Shown: positions 35,209 to 44,916 of the stretch, one piece after another
Numbering within the stretch: the first letter of the stretch is position 1
How the letters are laid out: every line of letters starts with the position of its first letter
Source of the DNA: Pseudomonas sp. JM0905a
Lineage (GTDB): Bacteria > Pseudomonadota > Gammaproteobacteria > Pseudomonadales > Pseudomonadaceae
DNA length: 64,000 bases
Direction: 5' to 3'
Assembly (NCBI RefSeq): GCF_014700075.1
Contig: NZ_JACXBU010000005.1
Location: forward strand, 62,001 to 126,000
Program-made: the position numbers and the translations under genes
Notes under the pieces: generated by a model
Told to the model about the DNA's origin: nothing
The model's input: only the letters and a program-made list of their open reading frames with translations
Databases searched by the model: none

Positions 35209-35799
35209 ATGACCAGTATCCGACTCGACAAACGCGACCTCATCCTCGCCAAGGGCTCCCAGGTGATGACCCGCCGTGGCTATCACGGCACCGGCGTGCA
35301 GGAGATCGTCCAGGCCGCCGGGATCCCCAAGGGCTCCTTCTATCACTACTTCGCCAGCAAGGAAGACTTTGCCGTCCAGGCGCTGGAGTACCTCTACCTG
35401 CCGCGGCTGGATCGTTATGCACAGGCCCTCGGCAACCCGGCGTTGAGCCCCTGCCAGCGCATCCTCGGCTATTACCGCGAGCTGCTGGCGCATTTCTCCA
35501 GCCGCGAGAAACCGGAATACCACTGTTTCATCGGCAGCCTCGGTTACGAGATGGCCGAGCTCTCGCCCGCCATCGGCGAGCAGGTGGAAAACATCCTTCA
35601 GGGTTCGGTGGACATCCTCCAGGCCTGCCTGGAAGAAGCCGTGGCTACTGGCGAGCTGCCGGCCGATGAAGACTGCGCCAACCTCGCGGCCTTCATCGCC
35701 AATGCCTGGCAGGGCGTGCTCACGCGTCTGAAGGTAGGCGGTGGCACCGCACCCATGAACGCATTCGTCGACCGCCTGGAGCTGCTGCTCCGGGCCTGA
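35209..35799 (+). CDS. TetR family repressor (NemR-like)
   Basis: 196 residues. The HTH VQEIVQAAGIPKGSFYHYF is typical of TetR. C-terminal domain contains Cys (KPEYHCFIGSLGYEM), as in redox/electrophile-sensing NemR repressors. It precedes an OYE enzyme that starts 58 bases later, and both genes carry the same operator, so it very likely represses itself and the reductase, responding to electrophiles. ATG 35209 is used; ATG 35197 would add MLAA but lies inside the operator. Confidence 0.87.
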   Translation: MTSIRLDKRDLILAKGSQVMTRRGYHGTGVQEIVQAAGIPKGSFYHYFASKEDFAVQALEYLYLPRLDRYAQALGNPALSPCQRILGYYRELLAHFSSREKPEYHCFIGSLGYEMAELSPAIGEQVENILQGSVDILQACLEEAVATGELPADEDCANLAAFIANAWQGVLTRLKVGGGTAPMNAFVDRLELLLRA

Positions 35800-35818
35800 T
35801 TTTTCATTGCCTTGAAAC

Positions 35819-35837
35819 CGAGACGACCGGTCATATG
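35819..35837. promoter_or_regulatory. Duplicated operator, copy 2
   Basis: An exact second copy of cgagacgaccggtcatatg, 20 bases before the OYE reductase start. Having the same 19 bases ahead of both regulator and enzyme is strong evidence for a shared repressor. Confidence 0.75.
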
Positions 35838-35856
35838 GCCGGCCACAGGAGAACCC

Positions 35857-36966
35857 ATGACCGCTCCCGTACAAGCCCTGTTCGAACCCTTCCGCCTCGG
35901 CGGCCTGGAACTGCCCACCCGCGTGGTGATGGCGCCGATGACCCGCTCCTTCTCGCCGGGCGGCGTGCCCAACGCCAAGGTGGTCGAGTACTACCGCCGC
36001 CGCGCCGCTGCCGGCGTGGGCCTGATCATCACCGAGGGCACCACCATCGGTCACAAGGCCTCCAACGGTTATCCCCATGTCCCGCGCTTCTTCGGTGAAG
36101 ACGCCCTGGCGGGCTGGAAGGAAGTGGTCGACGCGGTACACGCCGAAGGCGGCCGTATCGTTCCGCAGCTGTGGCACGTGGGCAACGTGCGTCGCCTGGG
36201 CACCGAGCCGGACGCCAGCGTTCCCGGTTACGGCCCGACGGAAAAAGTGAAGGACGGCCAGGTGGTCGTTCACGGCATGACCAAGGACGACATCCAGGAA
36301 GTGGTCGCCGCCTACGCCCAGGCCGCCCGTGACGCCAAGGCCATCGGCATGGACGGCGTGGAAATCCACGGCGCCCACGGTTACCTGATCGACCAGTTCT
36401 TCTGGGAAGGCACCAATCAGCGCACCGACGAATACGGTGGCAGCCTGGCCAACCGCTCGCGCTTCGCCATCGAAGTGATCCAGGCCATCCGCGCCGCCGT
36501 CGGCCCGGATTACCCGATCATCTTCCGCTACTCCCAGTGGAAGCAGCAGGACTACACCGCGCGCCTGGTGACCACCTCCGAGGCCTTGGGCGCGTTCCTC
36601 AAGCCGCTGTCCGATGCCGGTGTGGATATCTTCCACTGCTCCACCCGCCGCTTCTGGGAGCCGGAGTTCGAAGGCTCCGAGCTCAACCTGGCCGGCTGGA
36701 CCCGCCAGCTCACCGGCAAACCCACCATCACCGTCGGCAGCGTCGGCCTGGATGGTGAGTTCCTGCAGTTCATGGTCAAGACCGACAAGGTCGCACAGCC
36801 GGCCAACATCGAAGGCCTGCTGGAGCGCCTGAACAAGGAAGAATTCGACCTGGTCGCCGTGGGCCGCGCCCTGCTGGTGGACCCGGACTGGGCGGTGAAG
36901 GTGCGTGAAGGCCGCATGCACGACATCCTGCCGTTCAGCCGGGATGCGCTGGGCAGCCTGGTGTAA
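35857..36966 (+). CDS. Old yellow enzyme family alkene/flavin reductase (NemA-like)
   Basis: 369 residues of the FMN-binding TIM barrel OYE family. MAPMTRSFS at the N-terminus, the substrate-binding HGAHGYLIDQFF with the pair of His/His-type ligands and RYSQWKQQDY distinguish a NemA/12-oxophytodienoate reductase-like subgroup. It reduces activated C=C bonds and electrophiles with NAD(P)H in the cytosol. AGGAG lies 6 bases before ATG 35857. It is regulated with the TetR gene through the operator repeated upstream. Confidence 0.9.
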   Translation: MTAPVQALFEPFRLGGLELPTRVVMAPMTRSFSPGGVPNAKVVEYYRRRAAAGVGLIITEGTTIGHKASNGYPHVPRFFGEDALAGWKEVVDAVHAEGGRIVPQLWHVGNVRRLGTEPDASVPGYGPTEKVKDGQVVVHGMTKDDIQEVVAAYAQAARDAKAIGMDGVEIHGAHGYLIDQFFWEGTNQRTDEYGGSLANRSRFAIEVIQAIRAAVGPDYPIIFRYSQWKQQDYTARLVTTSEALGAFLKPLSDAGVDIFHCSTRRFWEPEFEGSELNLAGWTRQLTGKPTITVGSVGLDGEFLQFMVKTDKVAQPANIEGLLERLNKEEFDLVAVGRALLVDPDWAVKVREGRMHDILPFSRDALGSLV

Positions 36967-36978
36967 GGCACTGGTTTG

Positions 36979-37010
36979 AACAAGCCCCGCTTAGGCGGGG
37001 CTTCTTGTTT
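36979..37010. terminator. Terminator after the OYE reductase
   Basis: caagccccgc/gcggggcttcttg hairpin with flanking A-rich and T-rich ends, 12 bases after the stop at 36966. Confidence 0.85.
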
Positions 37011-37363
37011 GTGCGCTTGACCCGAGTCCCAGCAAAGTTCGGCTTCCCTCACCCCAGCCCTCTCCCAAAGGGAGAGGGTGCTGAACCGTGCAGGACTGAG
37101 AAAACGTGCCAGGCGAGGGTCACCCCTCGCCCGCTTGCGGGGTGAAGAGGCACGCTTTCGGAAGCACCGCTTCCGGTGCCGATGAACGCCTGAGCGCGAA
37201 GCGATCAGGCCGGGGCGCCGAGCGGGGGGGCGGGGGTGAGGGTAGCCAATCCCGCTCGGACTTCCCCTCAAACCCTCTTTCAGTTGGGCTGACACCCCCA
37301 CCTTCGCCCGGCACTGTGCGCGCATCACAACAAGCGCCGGCACACCGGCCGAAGGAGTAACCC
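37011..37363. other. Gene-free interval with an interspersed repeat
   Basis: About 350 bases lie between the reductase terminator and degV. They hold an inverted copy of the CCCTCACC...GGGAGAGGG repeat (37046-37079), a perfect ggcgagggt/acccctcgcc hairpin (37111-37130), and a GC-rich segment ending in GAAGGAG before degV. No convincing gene or RNA was seen. The 37111-37130 motif recurs in part near 42380, so it may belong to the same repeat family. Confidence 0.6.
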
Positions 37364-38323
37364 ATGCGCATTGGCCTGGTAGTGGACGCCACCTGTGACC
37401 TGCCCCAGGACTTTCTCCAGAAGCACCGCATTCCGGTGCTGCCCATTCGTATCCGGCTGGGGGACCATTCGCTGGTGGACCGTCGTGTACCCCAGGCTAT
37501 CCAGGCCTTCTACAGCGAGTTGCTACCCAAGGTCGGAGCGGCGGATCGCAGCGAGCCGTTGCAGGTCATGGAGATGCAGGAGTGGTTCCTGGAAGAGCTA
37601 GTCACTCGCTACGACCATGTGATCTGCCTGACCATCTCCTCCCAGCGCAGCCCGATCTTCGAGCACGCCACCCAGGCCTCCTTCGGCCTGCTCCAGCGCT
37701 ACCGCGACCGCCGCGCGGCAGCAGGCGTGGCCGGGCATTTCGCGATGCGCGTGGTGGATGGCGGCAACATCTTCGCCGGCACCGCCGTGCTCGCCGCCGA
37801 GGCCATGCGGCTTATCGGCGATGGCGCCCATCCCAATGCCGTGCGGACGCGGCTGGAGCAGTTGTCCGGGCAGGTCTGCACCTTCCTGCTGCCCGACGAC
37901 CTCGGGCACCTGCGCCAGCGTGGTTTCCAGAAGGGCGAACGCAGCGGCCTGCTCGATCGCCTGCGCGGGGCGGCGCTGGGGCTGGGATCTTTACTGGACG
38001 TGAAGCCGGTGATCAGCGTGCTGCAGGGCGAAGACAAGCCCGTATCACTGGCACCCAGCTTCGACAAGGCGGCGGAAAAACTGTTTGCTCACGCCCGCTC
38101 GCGGGTGCTGGCCGGCGAGTTGCTGGCGCCGCAGTTGTGCATGAGTTTTGCCGGGGAGTTGTCGCAGGTTCGTGACCTGCCCGGCTTCGCTGAGCTGGAG
38201 GCGTCCTGCGTGGAGCGAGGTGTGACGCTGCATCTGGCGATGCTCAGTCCGACCGGGGCGATCAACCTCGGACGTGGCACCCTGAGCCTGGCCTTCGCCG
38301 CGCCCCCTGCCGCTTTCTCCTAA
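37364..38323 (+). CDS. DegV family fatty-acid-binding protein
   Basis: 319 residues. The N-terminal MRIGLVVDATCDLP is the DegV opening (DS/AT(C)DLP type), followed by SL.D-type linker, ICLTISSQRSPIFEHA with the lipid-carboxylate-binding Ser region, and the second domain with DVKPVISVLQGE. The family binds fatty acids and supplies them to a kinase in Gram-positives; the Pseudomonas role is unclear. GAAGGAG lies upstream. The 3' end overlaps the convergent glycosyltransferase by 4 bases. Confidence 0.88.
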   Translation: MRIGLVVDATCDLPQDFLQKHRIPVLPIRIRLGDHSLVDRRVPQAIQAFYSELLPKVGAADRSEPLQVMEMQEWFLEELVTRYDHVICLTISSQRSPIFEHATQASFGLLQRYRDRRAAAGVAGHFAMRVVDGGNIFAGTAVLAAEAMRLIGDGAHPNAVRTRLEQLSGQVCTFLLPDDLGHLRQRGFQKGERSGLLDRLRGAALGLGSLLDVKPVISVLQGEDKPVSLAPSFDKAAEKLFAHARSRVLAGELLAPQLCMSFAGELSQVRDLPGFAELEASCVERGVTLHLAMLSPTGAINLGRGTLSLAFAAPPAAFS

Positions 38324-39507
38324 GCCTGCGGGGGCAGGGGGCTGCCGACGGGAGCTTCCCGTTCAGGACGGCGGGCATGCAGCAGGTATTGCTCGAACTG
38401 CTGGACGATGGCTTCCCAGCCCTGGCGCCCGGCGTGCATGCGTGCATTGAGGCGAACGCGGCGCAGGCATTCCGGGTCTTCCAGCAGCCAGGTGGCGGCC
38501 TCGATGAAGCTGGCTGGTTCATCGGGCAGGGCCAGTGCCCCGTTGTGACCGTGGCGAATGTGCTGGGCGGCCGCGGCCTGGTCGAAGGCCACCACTGCAA
38601 GGCCGGAAGCCAGGGCTTCGAGCACCACGTTGCCGAAGGTTTCCGACAGGCTGGGGAACAGGAACAGGTCCCCCGAGGCATAGTGCCGCGCCAGTTCCTC
38701 GCCGCGCTGCACGCCGCAGAAAATGGCTTCGGGCAGGGCGCGCTGGAGCTGCGTCCGTTGCGGACCATCGCCCACCACCACCAGCTTCAGGTTCCGCTGT
38801 GGATAGCGTTGTTGCAGGCGCTGGAAGGTGTCGCCGAGCAGGCTGAGGTTCTTTTCCGCAGCCAGGCGGCCGACATGGATCACCGCGACGTCCTGCTCAC
38901 CCACACCCCACTGCGCGCGCAGGTCCGGGCAACGGCGGGCGGGGTTGAACAACTGGCCGTCGACGCCGCGGGAGAGCAGCTGCAGGCGCTCGAAACCGCG
39001 CCGGGTGAGGTCCTGCAACTGGCTGACGCTGGGCACCAGGGTCAGCCGCGTGGCGTTGTGGAACCAGCGTAGGTAGTTGGTCAGCAACCGGGTCAGCAGG
39101 CCGGCGCCGTAGTGGCCGGTGTACTGCTGGAAATTGGTGTGGAAGCCGCTCACCACCGGAATCCCCAGGCGCCGTGCCGCGCGCAGGGCGGAGAAGCCCA
39201 GCGGGCCCTCGGTGGCGATGTAGAGCACATCCGGCTTGCGCTGGCGCCAGCGGCGCAACAGCTTGTGCAGGCAGGACTGGCCCCATTGCAGGCCGGGGTA
39301 GCCCGGCAGCGGCCAGCCCCGGATCAGCAGCAGATCCTCGTCACTCCGACGGCCCTGGTCGCAGGACTGGCGCGGACGCACCAGCTGCAGTTTGTGGCCA
39401 GCCGCCCGCAGACCGTCGCAGAGGCGGCCAAGGGTATTGGCCACGCCATTGACTTCGGGCAGGAAGGTTTCGCTGATCAGCGAGATGTACAGGGGCGCTA
39501 TGGTCAT
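38320..39507 (-). CDS. Glycosyltransferase family 4 (MgtA-like)
   Basis: 395 residues with GT-B organisation. N-terminal SLISETFLPEVNGVANTLGRL with the LPEVNGV acceptor loop matches GT4 mannosyl/glucosyltransferases (MgtA/PimB type). The C-terminal donor domain has VGRLAAEKNL, VGDGPQR and the E-x7-E motif SETFGNVVLEALASG. It probably transfers a sugar from an NDP-donor to a lipid or polysaccharide. It follows degV in convergent orientation. Confidence 0.9.
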   Translation of the reverse strand: MTIAPLYISLISETFLPEVNGVANTLGRLCDGLRAAGHKLQLVRPRQSCDQGRRSDEDLLLIRGWPLPGYPGLQWGQSCLHKLLRRWRQRKPDVLYIATEGPLGFSALRAARRLGIPVVSGFHTNFQQYTGHYGAGLLTRLLTNYLRWFHNATRLTLVPSVSQLQDLTRRGFERLQLLSRGVDGQLFNPARRCPDLRAQWGVGEQDVAVIHVGRLAAEKNLSLLGDTFQRLQQRYPQRNLKLVVVGDGPQRTQLQRALPEAIFCGVQRGEELARHYASGDLFLFPSLSETFGNVVLEALASGLAVVAFDQAAAAQHIRHGHNGALALPDEPASFIEAATWLLEDPECLRRVRLNARMHAGRQGWEAIVQQFEQYLLHARRPEREAPVGSPLPPQA

Positions 39508-39873
39508 GACGCCAGTGTCGGTACTGGCGATGTAGCCCGTGTGACAGCTGGATGACCGCTGAATGACGTCGCTTCCGGGGCTCGGTCCACGGGGACGCCT
39601 GTCGCCCGCTGCCGGGTGTGTCGCTGGACGCTCCTAGACTTGTCAGGGCATGTCCCTCATGCCGGCGAGGCCCCGTAATCCTTTGCTTCCAGGCACAGGC
39701 CAGCGGATGGCCCGGCAGTGACCACGTCCCTCCTGACATGATGGGCAATGCATCTGCACCGGACCCTCACCGGCTGCGGATCGATCCAGCCGACGGACGT
39801 TTCCCGTCCAGCGCTGGGTGCCCCGCCTCTACGGCCAGGTAGAGGCTCACTCTGAATCTCCCGGAGGTTCGAG
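39508..39873. other. Gene-free interval, 366 bases
   Basis: Lies between the glycosyltransferase start and a small exported-protein gene. No gene is convincing. A hairpin cctctac/gtagagg (39826-39845) lies 28 bases before the following ATG, and a shorter acggac/gtcc-type stem near 39792-39809. These may form a structured 5' leader. I cannot link the leader to a known riboswitch class. Confidence 0.5.
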
Positions 39874-40236
39874 ATGAACAAAGTGCTTCTTTTAAGCGGA
39901 TTCGCGGCTTGCCTGCCGCTGATGGCATTCGCCGACGCCAGGATGGAGGCTGAACTGAACGGCCTCGATATCGACCTGATGCTGAGTGCACCGTTGATCC
40001 ATGACGTCGATGCCTCTGCGATCAGCCGGGGTGCCAGTCAGATTCTCAAACTCACCAACCGCGGTGTGCAGGCCGCCCAGTGCCAGGTCGAACCGGGTGT
40101 GGCCGACGCCATGCGTCCGGCGGGCAAGCGAGCGCTGCTCGAACCGGGCACCAGCGCGCTGGTTCTCGTCGACAGCCGGCCAATCGGCCGGAGCACGAGC
40201 GCCAGGCTTTCCTGCACCCCCGAACGTAGCTCATAA
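39874..40236 (+). CDS. Small secreted protein of unknown function
   Basis: 120 residues with a signal peptide (LLLSGFAACLPLMAFA) and a mature domain that starts DARMEAELNGLDIDLMLSAP. The family is unknown to me; similar short Pseudomonas proteins are sometimes mislabelled 3-phosphoglycerate kinase. There are two Cys (CQVEP and LSCTPE), possibly a disulfide pair. GGAGG lies 5-10 bases before the ATG. It stands alone, 57 bases before the convergent cysZ. Confidence 0.65.
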   Translation: MNKVLLLSGFAACLPLMAFADARMEAELNGLDIDLMLSAPLIHDVDASAISRGASQILKLTNRGVQAAQCQVEPGVADAMRPAGKRALLEPGTSALVLVDSRPIGRSTSARLSCTPERSS

Positions 40237-40246
40237 CCCCATCTCC

Positions 40247-40282
40247 GGCAGGGTGCCCAAGGCTTTCACTGGGTACCCTGCC
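40247..40282. terminator. Hairpin between convergent genes
   Basis: ggcagggtgccca (40247-40259) pairs with tgggtaccctgcc (40270-40282) with one wobble. It lies between the exported-protein stop and the cysZ stop. It lacks a clear T tract, so a terminator role is likely but not certain. Confidence 0.45.
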
Positions 40283-40293
40283 GCGACGCTGCC

Positions 40294-41040
40294 TTACTTC
40301 ACCAGCGCCTTGTCGCCACCTTCGCGCACCCAGAACAGGGTCGCGCCGGCCACGGCGGCGGGCATCATCAGGATGTTGACGAAGGGAATCATCAGCGCGA
40401 GGTAGGTGATGCCGCCAAAACCCAGGCTCTGCCAGCGCTTCTCGCGCAGCCAGGCGAGCATCTCGTTCCAGCCCAGCTTGTGGTTGTCCGCCGGGTAGTC
40501 GATGTACTGCACCGCCATCATCCAGACGCCGAACACGATCCACAGCGGCGCGGCCACCAGGTTGACGACGGGGATGAAGGACAGGATCAGCAGGGCGCCG
40601 GCCCGTGGCAGGAAATAGGCCAGCTTGCGCAATTCGCGGCCTACGGTGCGGGGGATCATCGCCATCAACTCGGCCCAGCTGAAGGCCGGGAACTCGTCCT
40701 TGCCGCGTACCACCACTTCCACCTTTTCCGCGAGGAAACCGTTGAACGGCGCGGCGATGATGTTGGCCAGCATGGTGAAGCTGAAGAACACCAGCACCAG
40801 GACCAGTAATACGAAGAGCGGCCAGAGCAGGTACTGGAGGAAGCTCAGCCAGTCGGGGAGGCTGGGCATGAAGGCGTCGACCCAGCCGCTGAATTCCTGC
40901 ATGGCGAAGCCGATCAGGGCGGCGAACAGCAGCAGGTTGACGGTCAGTGGCAGCAGGACGAACAGGCGCAGTCCGGGGCTGAGGACCAGTTTCAGTCCTT
41001 CGCCGAGGTACTGCGGTCCGGAAAGTGCGGGTGCAGGCAT
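40294..41040 (-). CDS. cysZ: Sulfate transporter CysZ
   Basis: 248 residues with four hydrophobic segments. The block [20 protein letters not shown], then [22 protein letters not shown], is diagnostic of CysZ, which imports sulfate for cysteine biosynthesis. ATG 41040 follows GGAGGG at 8 bases. It is divergent from trxB, giving a pair that supplies reduced sulfur and reducing power, though regulation is not shown here. Confidence 0.9.
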   Translation of the reverse strand: MPAPALSGPQYLGEGLKLVLSPGLRLFVLLPLTVNLLLFAALIGFAMQEFSGWVDAFMPSLPDWLSFLQYLLWPLFVLLVLVLVFFSFTMLANIIAAPFNGFLAEKVEVVVRGKDEFPAFSWAELMAMIPRTVGRELRKLAYFLPRAGALLILSFIPVVNLVAAPLWIVFGVWMMAVQYIDYPADNHKLGWNEMLAWLREKRWQSLGFGGITYLALMIPFVNILMMPAAVAGATLFWVREGGDKALVK

Positions 41041-41204
41041 TGTGGTCCCTCCAGGTTGAAAATGCGCCGACCTTAACGGCTTTGCCGACGGCGTGGAAAG
41101 CGCGGAAAAGGCTAGGAACAAATTTGATCGCGGTTATGCAAATAGGTGTCACCTATGGGCGGGATTGAGAGCGGGTATTTCCGCTATCGATCGCCCACCG
41201 GTAA

Positions 41205-42275
<1,071 letters not shown>

Positions 42276-42291
42276 GTAGCGCCAGATGAGG

Positions 42292-42320
42292 AAAGCCCCG
42301 CGAATGCGGGGCTTTTTCTT
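42292..42320 (+). terminator. Terminator after trxB
   Basis: aaagccccgc/gcggggcttt with a GAAT loop and TTCTT, 16 bases after the trxB stop. Confidence 0.88.
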
Positions 42321-42377
42321 TGGCGTTGGGCAAACCGAATTTGCTCGGTAGCCAGGCTACGCAGGCGCTTCGGCGCG

Positions 42378-42420
42378 AGTCACCCCTCGCGCTCTGGGAG
42401 AGGGGCTGGGAGAGGTAGGG
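42378..42420. repeat. Degenerate copy of the interspersed repeat
   Basis: agtcacccctcgcgctctgg, then gagaggggctgggagaggtaggg, resembles the CCCTCTCC...GAGAGGG repeat at 19183-19215 and shares gtcacccctcgc with 37117-37128. It is an intergenic repeat remnant between trxB and the glycolipid-binding gene. Confidence 0.5.
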
Positions 42421-42458
42421 GGCCTGCGCGGCAGTCCTTCGGCCCCACAGGCTACGGA

Positions 42459-43046
42459 TCAGACCCAGGTATTCAACGACAGCGTCCGCGCGCTCATGCG
42501 CTGGTACAGGCCCTGGGCTTCCAGCAGCAGGGACTGGCGGTCCACCGTCAGTTCGATGGCCTTGCGGCCCTCCGCCTCGCAGCGATAGAGGCTGTTCTGG
42601 GCTTGCTGGCGCAGGCAGTGGTAGCGCAACTGGCGGGCTTCCACCCGCAGGCTCGGCAGGTCGATGTAGGCGACCTGCAATTGCTCGCTCTGGCCGGTGT
42701 CCAGGCCGCAGCGTTGCAGGGCCGGCGTGTGGGTGAAGGGCGTGGCGGAGAGCATCACCAGCTGGCACGGGTCGAGGTCGTGGCGGCGCTGGCCGTTCAG
42801 CAACCAGCGTCCGCGGATATCGCGCTCCAGGCGCAGGCTGCATGAGCCCTGGTTTTCCACCTTCAACCAGAGATGACGGAAGCGCCAGCGCGGGTCGCTG
42901 TCCAGCACGTAGGTGGCGGCGATGCTCTGGCCGTTGCGGTTCTGCACCAGATGGCTGCTGGCGTGGATACCCTGCTCATCCATGGACAGGCGCAGGCTTT
43001 CCACGCCGGACGTCGTCAGGGGCTTCCATACGAGGGTTTGCTGCAT
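42459..43046 (-). CDS. Glycolipid-binding domain protein (PF06475/DUF1089)
   Basis: 195 residues, mostly beta-rich by eye. TLVWKPL..G.ESLRL, LSATPFTHTPAL and VAYIDLPSLRVEARQLRYHC are the conserved blocks of the glycolipid-binding family. No enzymatic motif or signal peptide is seen. The cellular role is unclear. ATG 43046 follows GGAG at 7-10 bases; upstream the frame is open but matches no family start. It lies alone between trxB and hopJ. Confidence 0.8.
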   Translation of the reverse strand: MQQTLVWKPLTTSGVESLRLSMDEQGIHASSHLVQNRNGQSIAATYVLDSDPRWRFRHLWLKVENQGSCSLRLERDIRGRWLLNGQRRHDLDPCQLVMLSATPFTHTPALQRCGLDTGQSEQLQVAYIDLPSLRVEARQLRYHCLRQQAQNSLYRCEAEGRKAIELTVDRQSLLLEAQGLYQRMSARTLSLNTWV

Positions 43047-43191
43047 CCGTGCGCTCCGCAAGTGGTGTTGTCGCTGGCCAATCGTGTGGGAGCGATCAGG
43101 CCAAGCATCCACAACAGATGAGAATCCTACGCGTTTGGTAGAAAAATGCTGTCAGCCATTGCCGACAGAAAGCGGAAGCCAAAGCGTAAGA

Positions 43192-43217
43192 AAACCGCCC
43201 CGGACGGGGCGGTTGGA
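43192..43217 (-). terminator. Terminator after hopJ
   Basis: Read on the minus strand, aaccgccccg/cggggcggtt is followed by TTCTTA just past the hopJ stop at 43222. Confidence 0.85.
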
Positions 43218-43221
43218 TGGG

Positions 43222-43563
43222 TCAGGCCTTGCGTTGCAGCGGCTGGCGCTCGAAGCGAACGCCGGCTAGCCCAGTGTTCATCAGGGCGCGGATGTTGCCG
43301 TGGTCGTTGCCTTCCGGCGTGGCCAGCACGGAGCGGTAGTGCTCGCCGAAGGCCAGCAGGGTTTCTTCCAGGCTGAAGCCTTCCAGCAGGGCCAGGCCGA
43401 GGGTCTTGCAGGAACCTTCGTTCTGGCCAGCGGCGTTTTCCACCGAACCATTGGCAAAGGCGCTCTGCTGGTAGTCGTAGCCTTCGGTGATGAAGGCCAG
43501 GGTCTCGGCGAAGAGGAACTGGTCGCTGTGCAGGCGGGCGCGGAAGTCGTTCAGGTTGCTCAT
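43222..43563 (-). CDS. HopJ type III effector-like protein
   Basis: 113 residues. FLFAETLAFITEGYDYQQSAFANG and CKTLGLALLEGFSLEETLLAFGEHYR, each seen in part, match the HopJ family. Despite the name it is widely conserved in non-pathogens, so a type III effector role is doubtful. ATG 43563 overlaps the DUF1244 stop by four bases (ATGA), so both are translated as a pair. Confidence 0.85.
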   Translation of the reverse strand: MSNLNDFRARLHSDQFLFAETLAFITEGYDYQQSAFANGSVENAAGQNEGSCKTLGLALLEGFSLEETLLAFGEHYRSVLATPEGNDHGNIRALMNTGLAGVRFERQPLQRKA

Positions 43564-43853
43564 TCTTTGTTCGCTTTGTTGAAGGCCGCTTGTTGCTCGG
43601 CGCTGGCTTCTTTCTGGTGCTTGGCCTTCCAGTCGGCGTAAGGCATGCCGTAGATCTCTTCGCGGGCCTGGTCTGGCGTTACTTCCAGGCCGAGGTCGTC
43701 GGCGGCGGCCTTGTACCACTTCGACAGGCAATTGCGGCAGAAGCCGGCGAGGTTCATCAGGTCGATGTTTTGTACATCGGGGCGGCTACGCAGGTGTTGC
43801 ACCAGACTGCGGAAGGCTGCGGCCTCGAGTTCAAGGCGTTCTTGCTCGGTCAT
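43560..43853 (-). CDS. DUF1244 domain protein
   Basis: 97 residues. AAAFRSLVQHLRSRPDVQNIDLM leads to NLAGFCRNCLSKWY (about residues 37-50), the Cys-Arg-x-Cys core that is invariant in DUF1244. The fold is a small helical domain with possible metal or oxidoreductase role; function is unproven. It is overlapped by hopJ and separated from folX by about 100 bases. Confidence 0.85.
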   Translation of the reverse strand: MTEQERLELEAAAFRSLVQHLRSRPDVQNIDLMNLAGFCRNCLSKWYKAAADDLGLEVTPDQAREEIYGMPYADWKAKHQKEASAEQQAAFNKANKE

Positions 43854-43957
43854 GGCAGGATTCTCCTGGGGCTTTCGGGAGGGGCTGGCGGGGATGATAG
43901 GAGCCCTCCTTGGCCCCGGCAATCGACTCTGAACAGGTCAGCGACAAAGCGGACCTG

Positions 43958-44311
43958 TTACTCGCGATGGCTGGCAAGTGTGATCGACACCGATTCGGCG
44001 AAGCGCAGCGCGTGGGGCTTGTCCACCTCCACCTCGGCGTAGCGCACGTTGGGGTTGGCCATCACCAGGTCGAGGATTTCCTGGGTCAGGCGCTCCAGCA
44101 GGGCGAAACGGTTCTCTTCGACGTGGCGGATGATCGCCTTGGTGATGGTGCGGTAGTTCAGCGCGTGGTCGATGTCGTTGTCGCGCACGGCCTCGGTGGC
44201 CGGGTAGAGGATGGTGAGGTTGATCAGCACATCCTGCTTGTTGAGGATTTCTTCCTCCTTGATTCCGATGAAGGTGCGCAGGCGCAGGTCCTTGACGCGG
44301 ATTCGCGCCAT
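43958..44311 (-). CDS. folX: Dihydroneopterin triphosphate 2'-epimerase
   Basis: 117 residues. [18 protein letters not shown] is nearly the E. coli FolX N-terminus, and [24 protein letters not shown] matches its core. FolX epimerises dihydroneopterin triphosphate to dihydromonapterin triphosphate, which FolM then reduces. Start ATG 44311 is chosen because GGAG lies 8 bases upstream; ATG 44332 would add seven residues. It follows folE and folM in the same direction, in a compact operon. Confidence 0.9.
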   Translation of the reverse strand: MARIRVKDLRLRTFIGIKEEEILNKQDVLINLTILYPATEAVRDNDIDHALNYRTITKAIIRHVEENRFALLERLTQEILDLVMANPNVRYAEVEVDKPHALRFAESVSITLASHRE

Positions 44312-44335
44312 TCCGGGCTCCAGTCTCGGCATTCT

Positions 44336-44896
44336 CTAGTTACTCCGTCCGATCAATTTCAGGAATTCGTGGCGGGTGTTCTGGGATTCCCTGAAGGCTC
44401 CGAGCATCACCGAGGTGCTCATCACCGAATTCTGCTTTTCCACGCCGCGCATCATCATGCACATGTGCTGGGCCTCGATCACTACCGCCACGCCGGCGGC
44501 GCCCGTCACCCGCTGCACCGCGTCGGCGACCTGGCGAGTGAGGTTCTCCTGGATCTGCAGCCGTCTCGCGAACATGTCGACGATGCGGGCGACCTTCGAC
44601 AGGCCCAGCACTTTGCCGGTGGGAATGTACGCCACATGGGCCTTGCCGATGAAGGGCAGGAGGTGGTGTTCGCAGAGGGAATAGAGCTCGATGTCCTTCA
44701 CCGTCACCATCTCGTCGTTGTCCGAGGCGAAGAGGGCGCCGTTGACGAGCTCCTCCAGGTTCTGCTCGTAGCCGTGGCACAGGTAGCGCATGGCCTTGGC
44801 TGCGCGCATGGGCGTGTCGCGCAGGCCTTCGCGGTCAGGGTTTTCCCCCAGCCCCCGCAGGATTTCCCGGTAATGCAGGTCCAGTTCATCGCTCAT
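44336..44896 (-). CDS. folE: GTP cyclohydrolase I
   Basis: 186 residues. The zinc-binding Cys/His set appears in [21 protein letters not shown] and [15 protein letters not shown], the two signatures of FolE. It opens GTP to dihydroneopterin triphosphate, the first step of folate, monapterin and queuosine biosynthesis. It lies between folM and folX; a monapterin branch (FolE-FolX-FolM) is therefore complete in one operon. Confidence 0.95.
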   Translation of the reverse strand: MSDELDLHYREILRGLGENPDREGLRDTPMRAAKAMRYLCHGYEQNLEELVNGALFASDNDEMVTVKDIELYSLCEHHLLPFIGKAHVAYIPTGKVLGLSKVARIVDMFARRLQIQENLTRQVADAVQRVTGAAGVAVVIEAQHMCMMMRGVEKQNSVMSTSVMLGAFRESQNTRHEFLKLIGRSN

Positions 44897-44916
44897 GGTG
44901 GCAGTCCTTGCGGCGC

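Noticed and set aside
43222-43563. Evidence of a type III secretion system from HopJ
   Set aside because: The name is historical. The family is widespread in non-pathogens and no secretion or chaperone genes are nearby.
43750-43790. TTTTGTACAT inside the DUF1244 gene as a light box
   Set aside because: It lies within a coding region, is not paired with a second half-site 12 bases away, and is not in a promoter.
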